A DNA stretch of 64,000 nucleotides from Plasmopara viticola. Its lineage: Eukaryota > Oomycota > Peronosporomycetes > Peronosporales > Peronosporaceae. Both the position numbers and the translations under genes were made by a program. The DNA lies in assembly GCA_001695595.3 (NCBI GenBank), contig MBPM02000069.1, positions 372,001 to 436,000 of the forward strand. Direction: 5' to 3'. Positions 22,919 through 34,581 of this stretch are shown here, piece after piece. The stretch's first letter is position 1. Each line of letters begins with the position of its first letter. The notes beneath the pieces were generated by a model, which made no database searches, was not told the DNA's origin, and saw nothing but the letters and a program-made list of their open reading frames with translations.

Positions 22919-25900
22919 AAATTCGAAGTGGACCGAATAGAGTTACTGTTCGAAGAATTCCACTCTTTTATGGCTCCATATCACGTGGTAGGTTTTTGAA
23001 TCCTTTTCAATAAAGCCTTCATTTTCGCTATACTGTTTTTATTGGTATACTGTACCTCCTCTGTCCTGCGTTTGGCAGTAGACTACAGTATAAACTGTTG
23101 GCGACAATAGAATCCAGGTCAGTCAATCAGAGATTTGTGAAAGTAATAATATCCTCATGCCATTTCCCACACAGTGTTTGGTTGCACTCTTTCGAATTTC
23201 GAATTCATACTTCTATCACCACCCTACCATTCGGCCGCTTTACATGCAGAAAAGACTTAAAATACTTGATGTATTTAGTTTCTTGCAGGTTTTTTAGTCC
23301 GTTTTAGACAAGCGCAAAAAATGCACATGAAGTATTCTTTACACTAAAAAGTCATTTCTGAAAACCCGCCTCTACCATTTTGCTCAACTTTTGCATAACT
23401 TTTGAGAACAAAACCTTCGTGTAAGCAGCTTGATTCCAAATGGTAGAACCAACGCCATATCTTATAGGCATGCACGGCATCTGAGAATAAATTCACTTTC
23501 AAGTAGAGCCATGATATAAAGTATAGAAAAAGCAATCTTCTACTGGATATTTTTGGAACCCTTGTACAATACTGGGACGCTTCACCCAAAATGTTTTTGT
23601 GTAGGTTCACGTTGCGGGTTCCGGATAGCTATAGGCAAATCCGCTGTGTCGGCAATACTAATTATAACTTCTCAAACACTGACTGGTTTATGGTATATTA
23701 AACCACAAGCTGCTAGGTTCCAAAACAATCTGAACATATTTTTTATGTAATGTCTTTCTCCAAGTGAAAAGTTTCTCAAGTTTAAATCGAAAGCATGTGG
23801 AAGGGTTCTTTGCCCATATCAGCGTCATGTTCTTGCACCATGTCGCAGGCTGGTCTCCAACCCTTTATTGGATAAGCGCGAAAACGCACGTGTACTATCC
23901 GTTTCCAATATGGCGTCGTTTCTGGTAATGTAGCTACTCATTTTTTGCATTGCTTTGGAAAAGTAAAGCTTCGTGTGAGCAGTTAAGCTTGCAATGATAA
24001 AATAAACGCCATGTTTTAAATAGATGCATCGCGTCTGAGCACTTTCTCTTCTATAAGCAATATCATATTTTCAAAGTATAACAATAACAATCTCCCACCG
24101 GGTGTTATTAAAATCCTTGCGAATATTCTTGGACGCGCACGGTCACTTCATTGCGACAGGTTCTTATTTCGTGGTAGATTTTGGCCTTTTTCCATATTTG
24201 TCATAACATGTCACTGAGCTTGAGCTTATTTGCTCGCATTACAAGACTGGATCACTGCGTGCTGTACAGTATATTTGCGAACCAAAAATTACTTGCAGGT
24301 GGTCACGGAATTACACTGTTTCCTGGTTCTGTTGTATCACCGGAGATTAAATTTAGCGCCTCCCCGATCGTACAGTATCGACCTTAGTACAGTAGTTGCA
24401 TTGTGCCCGATCTAGACATATATAATCGGAGCTAGAAAGTGATTTTAAGTCAAGTTCATGTCATTGCAATGAGACATAGGTAATCACGCGTGCTTGCGAC
24501 CAGTAATTTTATCTGTTTAAGAATCTTATCGCCATAACGTTTCCCGACCAAATGTTTCATTGCGCATTGATTCGCTTTTCTAATCTTCAAATGTTAGTAT
24601 CTACCAAAGCTCACCATATGGCCGCACACCACACCAACTACATGTAGACAAGTAGCATCAGATTGTAGAGCGGGAATTTACATTTCTAAAATTCTTGTGC
24701 GATGACTGTATCCATAGGGCATCATCTGTTCGCACGGTCGCAAGCTGCGTCTCTTTGATAAGCGCAAAGAAAGGCATGTACTTTCCATAAAAGTTTCGTT
24801 ATTGGAAACAGGGCTGGTCTCCAACCCTTAATTGGACAAGCGCAAAACTGGACATGGACTATTCTTTTTGGTATGGTGTCGCTACTGGTAACACACCTCA
24901 TTTTTTGCATCGCTTCGAATAAAAAAAGTTTCGTGTGAGCAGTTTACGCCATGTTTAACATAGTTACACCGCGTTTGAGGTGTATATCTTTAACAAGCAA
25001 AATTGCATATCAAAATATAGCAATAGCAATCTCTCACCGAATGTTAATGAAGTCCTTGTTCATATCCTTGGACGCGTAAGGCGACTCCTCAAGCTGTTTT
25101 TTTTCAAAATCTGAGTCTTGTCCTTGTTCATATTTGTCCCTTATAACATGGCACTAAGCTTGAGCTAATTTTGGTGCTCACAAAACAAGTCTGGGTTTTT
25201 GCGTTCTTTACACTACATTGGCAATTTTCGCGATACAAACATTTACTTGCCTGCTCACGAAATTATACCATTTTCTGCGGTTACATTTTAGAGCACCTTA
25301 GGACATGTGTGCCCCATTCGACCTCATAAATCAGAGCATGAGAAATGATAGATCTTGAATCTAGTTCATGTCATTGCAGATGAGACAAAGAAAATCACGC
25401 GTGGTTTTAACCATTATTTATATACACATTCAGAATCTGATCGCCATGACATTTCCCACACGATGTTTCCTAATGCATCAATTCGCTCCTATGATTTCTG
25501 GATGTATGGGTCTATCATCCCTCAACTTTTCGGCCGTACGCCACAACAACTGCATGTAGACAAGTAGCATCAGATTGTAGAGCGGGATGTTACGCTTCAC
25601 GCACTTTTAAAGTCATTTAAGCGATGAGTTTTTGTTCATAGGTCGTCATCTATACGCACGGTCGAAAGCTGGGTGTCTTTGACAGGCGCAAAGAAAGGCA
25701 TATGTTCTTTCCACAATGGTGTCAGCTTGGTTAACAGGCCTCAAGCATTTTTTTAACTTTTGCATCAGCTTTAAAAAAGGAAAGTTTCATGTGAGCAGCT
25801 CGGCTTGCAACGGTAATGCCAACGCTATGTCTTGTTTACATGCACAGCATCTGAGTCTAAAATATCTCTTGTAAGCACAATCTTACAGCAATAGCAATTC

Positions 25901-26755
25901 TCACCAACCTCCAACATAGTGTTTTAAATTTTTGTACAAATCGTTGGACGCAGGTGGCAACTCTCTTGATCGTGACAAACTGCCTTTTCCGAGATCTATG
26001 TCTGGTCCTTATTCCATATTTGTTCCCGATAACATGTCACTTGAGCTTGAGCTATTTTTGCATGCTGGCATTACAGGAGGTAGTACATTAAGGATTGCAA
26101 TTTTGTACTTAGCATTCTGTTTGAAACTCTCGAGCCAAATTTGCGATAATCAAAGCAATATGGGATGCATTACACACGTGAATGTTTGAGCAAAAGAAAA
26201 AAGCGCCTTTCGTGGATCTGCGAGGACTCACTGCCGCAGTGGACTTTAAAGAAAATTACAGGATGAAGATAAGCTGCAATCGAAAAATTTATTTCCACAA
26301 AAATCATACAATTCCTGACGTATTTTATTAAAGTCTTGATGAAGACTTTTAGCGTGATATTAGATATGTGCTCGTCAAAGTGTAAGTGCCAAGTATTTAC
26401 CATCCCCAGAATTCATCACGCAAGGACTTTTAGTGATATTCAACATTAAAGTCAGGACATACATATGCGATACTAAGCGGAATGAGTTGTTATTGTACAT
26501 GTTTAGATAGTGCCGGAGAGTCTATTGTGTACGCGGCACTCTAAAGAGTTTGCTGCCTCCACATTACTTTTGCCTCTTGGCAGGCACTGCAAAAGCGTTT
26601 GCTCTATTACATTCGAAGTCCAAGCTTAAAATACTTACAAATATGTTTCGGCCCATTTACATCGAAAAGAGAAAAGTGCAAAAAAGGAGTCTCAAAAGAA
26701 TGCATGAAAAAAAAAATGGCGATGTATTTGAAATGAGACAGTTCTTAGAGCTGCA

Positions 26756-27495
26756 TTACTGAATCTTCACAGAAAACGTATCTACCGTGAGATCAGCGAC
26801 GATGCCGACTGCAACACTGGTGCTACACTGCACTTTTTGCAAGTAGTGATCGTTCGATATGATGTTGAGACCCAACAGAATGTCCAGGAAGAGTTTCAGG
26901 TCGACATCGAGGCGAAGAATCGGAGTCATCGGGACAAAAACGTACGTCTTCTGACCTGACGTGTCCTCTAAGTATAGATCGAACTCAATGTCAGCGATCA
27001 ACAGCACCTGAGCATTAATTGGCCTGCCTGTGCTTGATGTAGGTTTACAATTGCCGTACACGGCAGTCCACACGGCAATTTCAATGTTGGGAATAGAGAC
27101 GTCAAGAGTACCAATGGAGAGGTCAATGGCGACGTTCGAGTCCAACTGGCCATTCGAGGTGTAGGAGTGGTGAAGAGTTGTAGGAATGGTGGTGATCACT
27201 GAGAGTAGCTTGGCGTCGACCTTTAACTCGGCTACGTCAAATGTCTCGTACTGCTTCGTATCTGTCTGATAAGTGCTGGTCTCAACAAGGTCAATGTGCG
27301 TGTGAAAGCCCACACTAAAATCGCTGGCATAATCCACTTTTGTGCACTGCTTGCTATAAACGTTCGCGTTGACTTGCAAGATATTAAACAACCCAATTTC
27401 CAGCAGACCAGAATTTGAATCACAACTTGCCATGGTGACATGGGCGGTCGAGGCCACGGCGGCGATGGCATGGCGGCGTAGTGAAAGGATTTCAT
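26756..27495 (-). pseudogene. Secreted-protein gene copy 3, frameshifted in the signal peptide
   Basis: The copy is otherwise the same as copies 4-6 (Lys96, Cys150), but one base is missing at 27470/27471 within the Ala-Ile-Ala run at codons 10-11. From the normal ATG (27495) translation leaves frame after MKSFHYAA and ends after about 87 codons. A longer frame covering the mature part can start only at an upstream ATG (27520), which lies just inside the expected transcript start and would replace the signal peptide with a charged stretch (MPKLESDHDEIL), so secretion would be lost. It may be a real null allele or a sequencing/assembly error; the site is a short repeated GGC/ATGGC tract. Confidence 0.8.
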
Positions 27496-27529
27496 CGTGG
27501 TCGGATTCGAGCTTTGGCAATGCGGGGCG

Positions 27530-27544
27530 AATTGCAGAATGAGC
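27530..27544 (-). promoter_or_regulatory. Initiator of gene copy 3
   Basis: The same 15-nt initiator core as in the intact copies, so the frameshifted copy probably still has a promoter. Confidence 0.7.
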
Positions 27545-30500
27545 AAATTCGAAGTGGACCGAATAGAGTTACTGTTCGAAGAATTCCACTCTTTTATGGC
27601 TCCATATCACGTGGTAGGTTTTTGAATCCTTTTCAATAAAGCCTTCATTTTCGCTATACTGTTTTTATTGGTATATTGTACCTCCTCTGTCCTGCGTTTG
27701 GCAGTAGACTACAGTATAAATTGTTGGCGACAATAGAATCCAGGTCAGTCAATCAGAGATTTGTGAAAGTAATAATATCCTCATGCCATTTCCCACACAG
27801 TGTTTGGTTGCACTCTTTCGAATTTCGAATTCATACTTCTATCACCACCCAACCATTCGGCCGCTTTACATGCAGAAAAGACTTAAAATACTTGATGTAT
27901 TTAAATTTCTTGCAGGTTTTTTAGTCCGTTTTAGACAAGCGCAAAAAATGCACATGAAGTATTCTTTACACTAAAAAGTCATTTCTGAAAACCCGCCTCT
28001 ACCATTTTGCTCAACTTTTGCATAACTTTTGAGAACAAAACCTTCGTGTAAGCAGCTTGATTCCAAATGGTAGAACCAACGCCATATCTTATAGGCATGC
28101 ACGGCATCTGAGAATAAATTCACTTTCAAGTAGAGCCATGATATAAAGTATAGAAAAAGCAATCTTCTACTGGATATTTTTGGAACCCTTGTACAATACT
28201 GGGACGCTTCACCCAAAATGTTTTTGTGTAGGTTCACGTTGCGGGTTCCGGATAGCTATAGGCAAATCCGCTGTGTCGGCAATACTAATTATAACTTCTC
28301 AGACACTGACTGGTTTATGGTATATTAAACCACAAGCTGCTAGGTTCCAAAACAATCTGAACATATTTTTTATGTAATGTCTTTCTCCAAGTGAAAAGTT
28401 TCTCAAGTTTAAATCGAAAGCATGTGGAAGGGTTCTTTGCCCATATCAGCGTCATGTTCTTGCACCATGTCGCAGGCTGGTCTCCAACCCTTTATTGGAT
28501 AAGCGCGAAAACGCACGTGTACTATCCGTTTCCAATATGGCGTCGTTTCTGGTTATGTACCTACTCATTTTTTGCATTGCTTTGGAAAAGTAAAGCTTTG
28601 TGTGAGCAGTTAAGCTTGCAATGATAAAATAAACGCCATGTTTTAAATAGATGCATCGCGTCTGAGCACTTTCTCTTCTATAAGCAATATCATATTTTCA
28701 AAGTATAACAATAACAATCTCCCACCGGGTGTTATTAAAATCCTTGCGAATATTCTTGGACGCGCACGGTCACTTCATTGCGACAGGTTCTTATTTCGTG
28801 GTAGATTTTGGCCTTTTTCCATATTTGTCATAACATGTCACTGAGCTTGAGCTTATTTGCTCGCATTACAAGACTGGATCACTGCGTGCTGTACAGTATA
28901 TTTGCGAACCAAAAATTACTTGCAGGTGGTCACGGAATTACACTGTTTCCTGGTTCTGTTGTATCACCCGGAGATTAAATTTGGCGCCTCCCCGATCGTA
29001 CAGTATCGACCTTAGTACAGTAGTTGCATTGTGCCCGATCTAGACATATATAATCGGAGCTAGAAAGTGATTTTAAGTCAAGTTCATGTCATTGCAATGA
29101 GACAAAGGTAATCACGCGTGCTTGCGACCAGTAATTTTATCTGTTTAAGAATCTTATCGCCATAACGTTTCCCGACCAAATGTTTCATTGCGCATTGATT
29201 CGCTTTTCTAATCTTCAAATGTTAGTATCTACCAAAGCTCACCATATGGCCGCACACCACACCAACTACATGTAGACAAGTAGCATCAGATTGTAGAGCG
29301 GGAATTTACATTTCTAAAAATCTTGTGCGATGACTGTATCCATAGGGCATCATCTGTTCGCACGGTCGCAAGCTGCGTCTCTTTGATAAGCGCAAAGAAA
29401 GGCATGTACTTTCCATAAAAGTTTCGTTATTGGAAACAGGGCTGGTCTCCAACCCTTAATTGGACAAGCGCAAAACTGGACACGGACTATTCTTTTTGGT
29501 ATGGTGTCGCTACTGGTAATACACCTCATTTTTTGCATCGCTTCGAATAAAAAAAGTTTCGTGTGAGCAGTTTACGCCATGTTTAACATAGTTACACCGC
29601 GTTTGAGGTGTATATCTTTAACAAGCAAAATTGCATATCAAAATATAGCAATAGCAATCTCTCACCGAATGTTAATGAAGTCCTTGTTCATATCCTTGGA
29701 CGCGTAAGGCGACTCCTCAAGCTGTTTTTTTTCAAAATCTGAGTCTTGTCCTTGTTCATATTTGTCCCTTATAACATGGCACTAAGCTTGAGCTAATTTT
29801 GGTGCTCACAAAACAAGTCTGGGTTTTTGCGTTCTTTACACTACTTTGGCAATTTTCGCGATACAAACATTTACTTGCCTGCTCACGAAATTATACCATT
29901 TTCTGCGGTTACATTTTAGAGCACCTTAGGACATGTGTGCCCCATTCGACCTCATAAATCAGAGCATGAGAAATGATAGATCTGAATCTAGTTCATGTCA
30001 TTGCAGATGAGACAAAGAAAATCACGCGTGGTTTTAACCATTATTTATATACACATTCAGAATCTGATCGCCATGACATTTCCCACACGATGTTTCCTAA
30101 TGCATCAATTCGCTCCTATGATTTCTGGATGTATGGGTCTATCATCCCTCAACTTTTCGGCCGTACGCCACAACAACTGCATGTAGACAAGTAGCATCAG
30201 ATTGTAGAGCGGGATGTTCCGCTTCACGCACTTTTAAAGTCATTTAAGCGATGAGTTTTTGTTCATAGGTCGTCATCTATACGCACGGTCGAAAGCTGGG
30301 TGTCTTTGACAGGCGCAAAGAAAGGCATATGTTCTTTCCACAATGGTGTCAGCTTGGTTAACAGGCCTCAAGCATTTTTTTAACTTTTGCATCAGCTTTA
30401 AAAAAGGAAAGTTTCATGTGAGCAGCTCGGCTTGCAACGGTAATGCCAACGCTATGTCTTGTTTACATGCACAGCATCTGAGTATAAAATATCTCTTGTA

Positions 30501-31384
30501 AGCACAATCTTACAGCAATAGCAATTCTCACCAACCTCCAACATAGTGTTTTAAATTTTTGTACAAATCGTTGGACGCAGGTGGCAACTCTCTTGATCGT
30601 GACAAACTGCCTTTTCCGAGATCTATGTCTGGTCCTTATTCCATATTTGTTCCCGATAACATGTCACTTGAGCTTGAGCTATTTTTGCATGCTGGCATTA
30701 CAGGAGGTAGTACATTAAAGGATTGCAATTTTGTACTTAGCATTCTGTTTGAAACTCTCGAGCCAAATTTGCGATAATCAAAGCAATATGGGATGCATTA
30801 CACACGTGAATGTTTGAGCAAAAGAAAAAAGCGCCTTTCGTGGATCTGCGAGGACTCACTGCCGCAGTGGACTTTAAAGAAAATTACAGGATGAAGATAA
30901 GCTGCAATCGAAAAATTTATTTCCACAAAAATCATACAATTCCTGACGTATTTTATTAAAGTCTTGATGAAGACTTTTAGCGTGATATTAGATATGTGCT
31001 CGTCAAAGTGTAAGTGCCAAGTATTTACCATCCCCCAGAATTCATCACGCAAGGACTTTTAGTGATATTCAACATTAAAGTCAGGACATACATTGCGATA
31101 CTAAGCGGAATGAGTTGTTATTGTACATGTTTAGATAGTGCCGGAGAGTCTATTGTGTACGCGGCACTCTAAAGAGTTTGCTGCCTCCACATTACTTTTG
31201 CCTCTTGGCAGGCACTGCAAAAGCGTTTGCTCTATTACATTCGAAGTCCAAGCTTAAAATACTTACAAATATGTTTCGGCCCATTTACATCGAAAAGAGA
31301 AAAGTGCAAAAAAGGAGTCTCAAAAGAATGCATGAAAAAAAAAATGGCGATGTATTTGAAATGAGACAGTTCTTAAGAGCTGCA

Positions 31385-32125
31385 TTACTGAATCTTCACA
31401 GAAAACGTATCTACCGTGAGATCAGCGACGATGCCGACTGCAACACTGGTGCTACACTGCACTTTTTGCAAGTAGTGATCGTTCGATATGATGTTGAGAC
31501 CCAACAGAATGTCCAGGAAGAGTTTCAGGTCGACATCGAGGCGAAGAATCGGAGTCATCGGGACAAAAACGTACGTCTTCTGACCTGACGTGTCCTCTAA
31601 GTATAGATCGAACTCAATGTCAGCGATCAACAGCACCTGAGCATTAATTGGCCTGCCTGTGCTTGATGTAGGTTTACAATTGCCGTACACGGCAGTCCAC
31701 ACGGCAATTTCAATGTTGGGAATAGAGACGTCAAGAGTACCAATGGAGAGGTCAATGGCGACGTTCGAGTCCAACTGGCCATTCGAGGTGTAGGAGTGGT
31801 GAAGAGTTGTAGGAATGGTGGTGATCACTGAGAGTAGCTTGGCGTCGACCTTTAACTCGGCTACGTCAAATGTCTCGTACTGCTTCGTATCTGTCTGATA
31901 AGTGCTGGTCTCAACAAGGTCAATGTGCGTGTGAAAGCCCACACTAAAATCGCTGGCATAATCCACTTTTGTGCACTGCTTGCTATAAACGTTCGCGTTG
32001 ACTTGCAAGATATTAAACAACCCAATTTCCAGCAGACCAGAATTTGAATCACAACTTGCCATGGTGACATGGGCGGTCGAGGCCACGGCGGCGATGGCGA
32101 TGGCGGCGTAGTGAAAGGATTTCAT
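31385..32125 (-). CDS. Secreted protein of unknown function, copy 4
   Basis: Intact, 246 residues, with Lys96 and all four mature Cys. Its protein is identical to copies 5 and 6, so I take it as the array's consensus form. Codons for the signal-peptide Ile9/Ala10 region read ATCGCCATC, as in copies 5 and 6, whereas copies 1 and 2 have ATTGCCATC. That groups copies 4-6 together. The signal peptide (1-23), start and initiator are as in copy 1. A 136-codon open frame on the opposite strand (31178-31588) overlaps its 3' end but is not supported as a gene. Confidence 0.86.
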   Translation of the reverse strand: MKSFHYAAIAIAAVASTAHVTMASCDSNSGLLEIGLFNILQVNANVYSKQCTKVDYASDFSVGFHTHIDLVETSTYQTDTKQYETFDVAELKVDAKLLSVITTIPTTLHHSYTSNGQLDSNVAIDLSIGTLDVSIPNIEIAVWTAVYGNCKPTSSTGRPINAQVLLIADIEFDLYLEDTSGQKTYVFVPMTPILRLDVDLKLFLDILLGLNIISNDHYLQKVQCSTSVAVGIVADLTVDTFSVKIQ

Positions 32126-32159
32126 CGTGGTCGGATTCGAGCTTTGGCAATGCGGGGCG

Positions 32160-32174
32160 AATTGCAGAATGAGC
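32160..32174 (-). promoter_or_regulatory. Initiator of gene copy 4
   Basis: Minus-strand GCTCATTCTGCAATT, 34 nt upstream of the ATG at 32125. Confidence 0.75.
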
Positions 32175-34396
32175 AAATTCGAAGTGGACCGAATAGAGTT
32201 ACTGTTCGAAGAATTCCACTCTTTTATGGCTCCATATCACGTGGTAGGTTTTTGAATCCTTTTCAATAAAGCCTTCATTTTCGCTATACTGTTTTTATTG
32301 GTATACTGTACCTCCTCTGTCCTGCGTTTGGCAGTAGACTACAGTATAAACTGTTGGCGACAATAGAATCCAGGTCAGTCAATCAGAGATTTGTGAAAGT
32401 AATAATATCCTCATGCCATTTCCCACACAGTGTTTGGTTGCACTCTTTCGAATTTCGAATTCATACTTCTATCACCACCCTACCATTCGGCCGCTTTACA
32501 TGCAGAAAAGACTTAAAATACTTGATGTATTTAGTTTCTTGCAGGTTTTTTAGTCCGTTTTGGACAAGCGCAAAAAATGCACATGGAGTATTCTTTACAC
32601 TAAAAAGTCATTTCTGAAAACCCGCCTCTACCATTTTGCTCAACTTTTGCATAACTTTTGAGAACAAAACCTTCGTGTAAGCAGCTTGATTCCAAATGGT
32701 AGAACCAACGCCATATCTTATAGGCATGCACGGCATCTGAGAATAAATTCACTTTCAAGTAGAGCCATGATATAAAGTATAGAAAAAGCAATCTTCTACT
32801 GGATATTTTTGGAACCCTTGTACAATACTGGGACGCTTCACCCAAAATGTTTTTGTGTAGGTTCACGTTGCGGGTTCCGGATAGCTATAGGCAAATCCGC
32901 TGTGTCGGCAATACTAATTATAACTTCTCAGACACTGACTGGTTTATGGTATATTAAACCACAAGCTGCTAGGTTCCAAAACAATCTGAACATATTTTTA
33001 TGTAATGTCTTTCTCTAAGTGAAAAGTTTTTCAAGTTTAAATCGAAAGCATGTGGAAGGGTTCTTTGCCCATATCAGCGTCATGTTCTTGCACCATGTCG
33101 CAGGCTGGTCTCCAACCCTTTATTGGATAAGCGCGAAAACGCACGTGTACTATCCGTTCCCAATATGGCGTCGTTTCTGGTTATGTACCTACTCATTTTT
33201 TGCATTGCTTTGGAAAAGTAAAGCTTCGTGTGAGCAGTTAAGCTTGCATTGATAAAATTAACGCCATGTTTTAAATAGATGCACCGCGTCTGAGCACTTT
33301 CTCTCCTATAAGCAATAGCATATTCTCAAAGTATAACAAATACAATCTCCCACCGGGTGTTATTAAAATCCTTGCGAATATTCTTGGACGCGCAGGGTCA
33401 CTTCATTGCGACAGGTTCTTATTTCGTGGTAGATTTTGGCCTTTTTCCATATTTGTCATAACATGTCACTGAGCTTGAGCTTATTTGCTCGCATTACAAG
33501 ACTGGATCACTGCGTGCTGTACAGTATATTTGCGAAACAAAAATTACTTGCAGGTGGTCACGGAATTACACTGTTTCCTGGTTCTGTTGTATCACCCGGA
33601 GATTAAATTTAGCGCCTCCCCGATCGTACAGTACCGACCTTAGTACAGTAGTTGCATTGTGCCCGATCTAGACATATATAATCGGAGCTAGAAAGTGATT
33701 TTAAGTCAAGTTCATGTCATTGCAATGAGACAAAGGTAATCACGCGTGCTTGCGACCAGTAATTTTATCTGTTTAAGAATCTTATCGCCATGACGTTTCC
33801 CAACCCAATGTTTCATTGCGCATTGATTCGCTTTTCTAATCTTCAAATGTTAGTATCTACCAAAGCTCACCATATGGCCGCACACCACACCAACTACATG
33901 TAGACAAGTAGCATCAGATTGTAGAGCGGGAATTTACATTTCTAAAATTCTTGTGCGATGACTGTATCCATAGGGCATCAGCTGTTCGCACGGTCGCAAG
34001 TGCCTCTCTTTGATAAGCGCAAAGAAAGGCATGTACTTTCCATAAAAGTTTCGTTATTGGAAACAGGGCTGGTCTCCAACCCTTAATTGGACAAGCGCAA
34101 AACTGGACACGGACTATTCTTTTTGGTATGGTGTCGCTACTGGTAATACACCTCATTTTTTGCATCGCTTCGAATAAAAAAAGTTTCGTGTGAGCAGTTT
34201 ACGCCATGTTTAACATAGTTACACCGCGTTTGAGGTGTATATCTTTAACAAGCAAAATTGCAGATCAAAATATAGCAATAGCAATCTCTCACCGAATGTT
34301 AATGAAGTCCTTGTTCATATCCTTGGACGCGTAAGGCGACTCCTCAAGCTGTTTTTTTTTTGAAATCTGAGTCTTGTCCTTGTTCCATATTTGTCC

Positions 34397-34401
34397 CTTA
34401 T
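34397..34401. repeat. Target-site duplication CTTAT (left copy)
   Basis: CTTAT here and at 39100-39104 flank copia C2. Uninterrupted units have a single CTTAT at the same place (tgtccCTTATaacatgg), which confirms the insertion site. Confidence 0.9.
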
Positions 34402-34581
34402 TATAACAATGTGATTGTCGCAGTGCAAAATGGAAAGTAAATTCATAGGAATAAAGCAAACTATAGGCTCTTACTCACTTGTAGCCACGTGTTCTTCTGT
34501 CTCGATATTCTAGAATGTGACGATTTCTCTTATATGTCAAGTTGGCACATACTGTGGGACACCCAATTAGAGGCCGTTACA
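34402..34581 (-). repeat. 3' LTR of copia C2
   Basis: 180 bp. In element orientation it begins TGTAACGGCC and ends TTGTTATA, with short inverted ends (TGTAAC/GTTATA). It differs from the 5' LTR at two positions (ctgTctcg versus ctgActcg, and agaGgcc versus agaAgcc). It contains the last five codons and the stop of pol. Confidence 0.93.

Larger units (their letters stand above)
20602..23077 (-). repeat. Right arm of 2.47-kb inverted repeat
   Basis: Reverse complement of 16772-19247, separated from it by about 1.35 kb of further inverted unit sequence. It contains gene copy 2 and its downstream flank in normal array orientation. Confidence 0.85.
23046..27671. repeat. Array unit with gene copy 3 (4626 bp)
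   Basis: A full unit. After the previous gene's upstream region it contains four diverged sub-repeats with aligned landmarks: the (c/t)gtgt(a/g)agcag motif near 23413, 23971, 24931 and 25790; catgtagacaagtagcatca at 24640 and 25550; and the ataacatg...cttgagct block near 24205, 25143 and 26030. The full sub-repeat period is about 0.9-0.96 kb and the first is shortened. Then comes the gene-bearing block (about 26060-27671). None of the small open frames in the sub-repeats looks coding. Confidence 0.88.
27672..32301. repeat. Array unit with gene copy 4 (4630 bp)
   Basis: A full unit in normal orientation, collinear with 23046-27671 and differing by scattered single-base changes and small indels, such as poly-T and poly-A length changes. 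Confidence 0.88.

Noticed and set aside
22813..23013. 66-codon Gly/Arg-rich frame (MGGRGHGGDGN...) beside each gene start
   Set aside because: It is antisense to the signal peptide and 5' region of each gene copy; its composition simply mirrors the Ala-rich signal sequence.
23344..23610. 88-codon frame repeated in each unit (also at 27971, 32600 and 41936)
   Set aside because: It repeats because the unit repeats. The equivalent place in the diverged right-edge copy (46600-46850) is not open, and no motif is visible.
25355..25567. 70-codon and 63-codon overlapping frames in the fourth sub-repeat of every unit
   Set aside because: They are present in two frames at once, absent from the homologous sub-repeat at 24460-24660, and lack a promoter initiator.
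31178..31588. 136-codon plus-strand frame opposite the 3' end of gene copy 4, also open in copies 5 and 6
   Set aside because: It is antisense to a convincing gene. It is broken in copies 1 and 2 by a one-base change in a run of A's, and in copy 3 by a stop just after the run. It has no signal or domain, and its conservation is explained by the gene and its flank.
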